64,000 bases of DNA. It comes from Tetradesmus obliquus. Its lineage: Eukaryota > Chlorophyta > Chlorophyceae > Sphaeropleales > Scenedesmaceae. The stretch spans positions 4,588,001 through 4,652,000 of the forward strand of contig CP126200.1 of the NCBI GenBank assembly GCA_030272155.1, read 5' to 3'. Both the position numbers and the translations under genes were made by a program. Positions 63,801 through 64,000 of the stretch are shown here, one piece after another. The notes under the pieces were generated by a model. The model searched no databases. It had not been told where the DNA came from and worked only from the letters and a program-made list of their open reading frames with translations. The first letter of the stretch is position 1. Every line of letters starts with the position of its first letter.

Positions 63801-64000
63801 TGCTGCTCCTCTCCCGTTGTGTTGCCTTCCTGCCGGCTTCCGCACGTGAATGCAACTCTTCCGCCTGCTGCATGTGGTGTGCTGCAGGCGCGTATGCTGG
63901 CATGGACCGCTTTGATGCGCGGCAGCAGCTGTGGAAGGACATGGAGGCTGCGGGGCTGGTCATCAAGAAGGAGGCCTACACCACGCGGTGAGCGGCAGGC
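59436..64000 (+). CDS. Valyl-tRNA synthetase, 5' part
   Basis: Nine exons in frame: 59436-59628, 60015-60159, 60552-60692, 61073-61142, 61431-61656, 62156-62267, 62813-63042, 63337-63429 and 63888-63987; the gene continues past the window. The first exon encodes a Ser/Arg/His/Gln-rich leader ([17 protein letters not shown]) fit for mitochondrial and/or plastid import. The synthetase then starts [20 protein letters not shown]. The HIGH signature is in [16 protein letters not shown]. Next are [54 protein letters not shown], the editing-domain [18 protein letters not shown], and [19 protein letters not shown]. The enzyme charges tRNA-Val and edits mischarged Thr. The KMSKS loop lies beyond the edge. 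At least six partial exon copies fill its introns. Confidence 0.95.
60347..60424 (+). repeat. Short tandem repeat (CTGCTGTGAACTC-like)
   Basis: About five imperfect 13-15 bp units (CTCCTGCTGTGAA) in ValRS intron 2, just before the decoy of exon 3. Confidence 0.85.
60428..60485 (+). repeat. Decoy copy of ValRS exon 3 5' end
   Basis: GGGAGGAGAGTGGCTTCTT, then CCTGACCCTGGCGCCACTGG and CCCCGC repeat the start of exon 3 (60552) about 125 bp upstream, with substitutions and an extra CTC that breaks the frame. Confidence 0.9.
60756..60805 (+). repeat. Decoy copy of ValRS exon 3 3' end
   Basis: ATGTTCGTGACGCTGCAGGA, then CGTCATGGCCAG, the GTGCGG donor and a CAG run repeat 60661-60710 exactly, 100 bp downstream. 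Confidence 0.95.
61815..61925 (+). repeat. Decoy copy of ValRS exon 5 3' half
   Basis: About 110 bp copy of 61556-61665 (GCGGCTGGGCGCCAGCTG through CAGCTGGCAGAT) with a GTGAGC donor. It would encode [19 protein letters not shown] with few changes. Confidence 0.94.
62332..62490 (+). repeat. Two decoy copies of ValRS exon 6 3' end
   Basis: GACCTGGAGGTGGAGTACAG through GAGGAGCCGGG recurs at about 62338-62385 and 62446-62490. Donor versions GTGAGTGAA and GAGTGAGCA differ from the real donor at 62268. Confidence 0.92.
63756..63800 (+). repeat. Decoy copy of ValRS exon 9 5' end
   Basis: CTGCAG, then GCGCGTATGCGGGCATGGAC and TGCTTTGATGC, matching the true exon start at 63888 (GCGCGTATGCTGGCATGGAC) 131 bp downstream, then diverging. 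Confidence 0.93.

Overview
This window is nuclear DNA of a eukaryote, most likely a chlorophyte green alga. A chlorophycean of the Scenedesmus/Tetradesmus kind fits best; that is an inference from overall style, not a database match. The genes are split by many GT-AG introns, with GTGAG or GTGCG donors and TGCAG acceptors. CAG/CTG runs are everywhere, giving polyQ, polyS and polyA in exons. TGTAA poly(A)-like signals follow several genes. The gene set (tocopherol-methyltransferase-like enzyme, P450, fasciclin wall protein, mitochondrial ferredoxin, organelle-targeted valyl-tRNA synthetase) suits a photosynthetic protist.

Layout. 1-1274 (-): 5' part of a tocopherol-methyltransferase-like gene, divergent from a cytochrome P450 (1591-6421, +). 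6422-10065: gene-poor, with a complete 673-bp hAT-type element (8316-8988) with perfect 8-bp target duplications, and a short retroposon-like copy with a (TAATG)9 tail (9343-9527). 10066-15646 (+): a DUF2156 / phosphatidylglycerol-lysyltransferase-C-domain protein. 15647-20033: no gene I can support. 20034-24418 (-): a polyQ membrane protein and two small acidic proteins. 25496-28989 (+): TRMO-type tRNA methyltransferase. 29980-36592 (+): a 1350-residue PB1-like protein with two BED-like zinc fingers and long polyQ. 36593-42456: gene-poor, with a second retroposon copy (42051-42206). 42457-44472 (-): a GPI-anchored fasciclin protein. 45158-55607 (-): the exosome nuclease DIS3/RRP44 in 22 exons. 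56847-59021 (-): mitochondrial [2Fe-2S] ferredoxin, divergent from valyl-tRNA synthetase (59436 to beyond 64000, +).

I built the exon models by hand. For each complete multi-exon model the summed exon length divides by three and every junction keeps frame: P450 556 aa, TRMO 449 aa, PB1/BED 1350 aa, fasciclin 416 aa, DIS3 1002 aa, ferredoxin 197 aa.

The most unusual property is architectural. Most of the multi-exon genes carry truncated tandem copies of their own exon-intron junctions. A 40-220 bp block holding the last (or first) part of an exon, its splice site and neighbouring intron is repeated one or two extra times on the intron side of the real exon. The result is arrays of decoy donors and acceptors. 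A second pattern is that pure CTG runs on the sense strand of introns end directly at splice acceptors, while exons on the same strand carry CAG runs.

The genes look like an ordinary chromosomal neighbourhood rather than one pathway, apart from three divergent pairs with short shared upstream regions (1275-1590, 24419-25495, 59022-59435).
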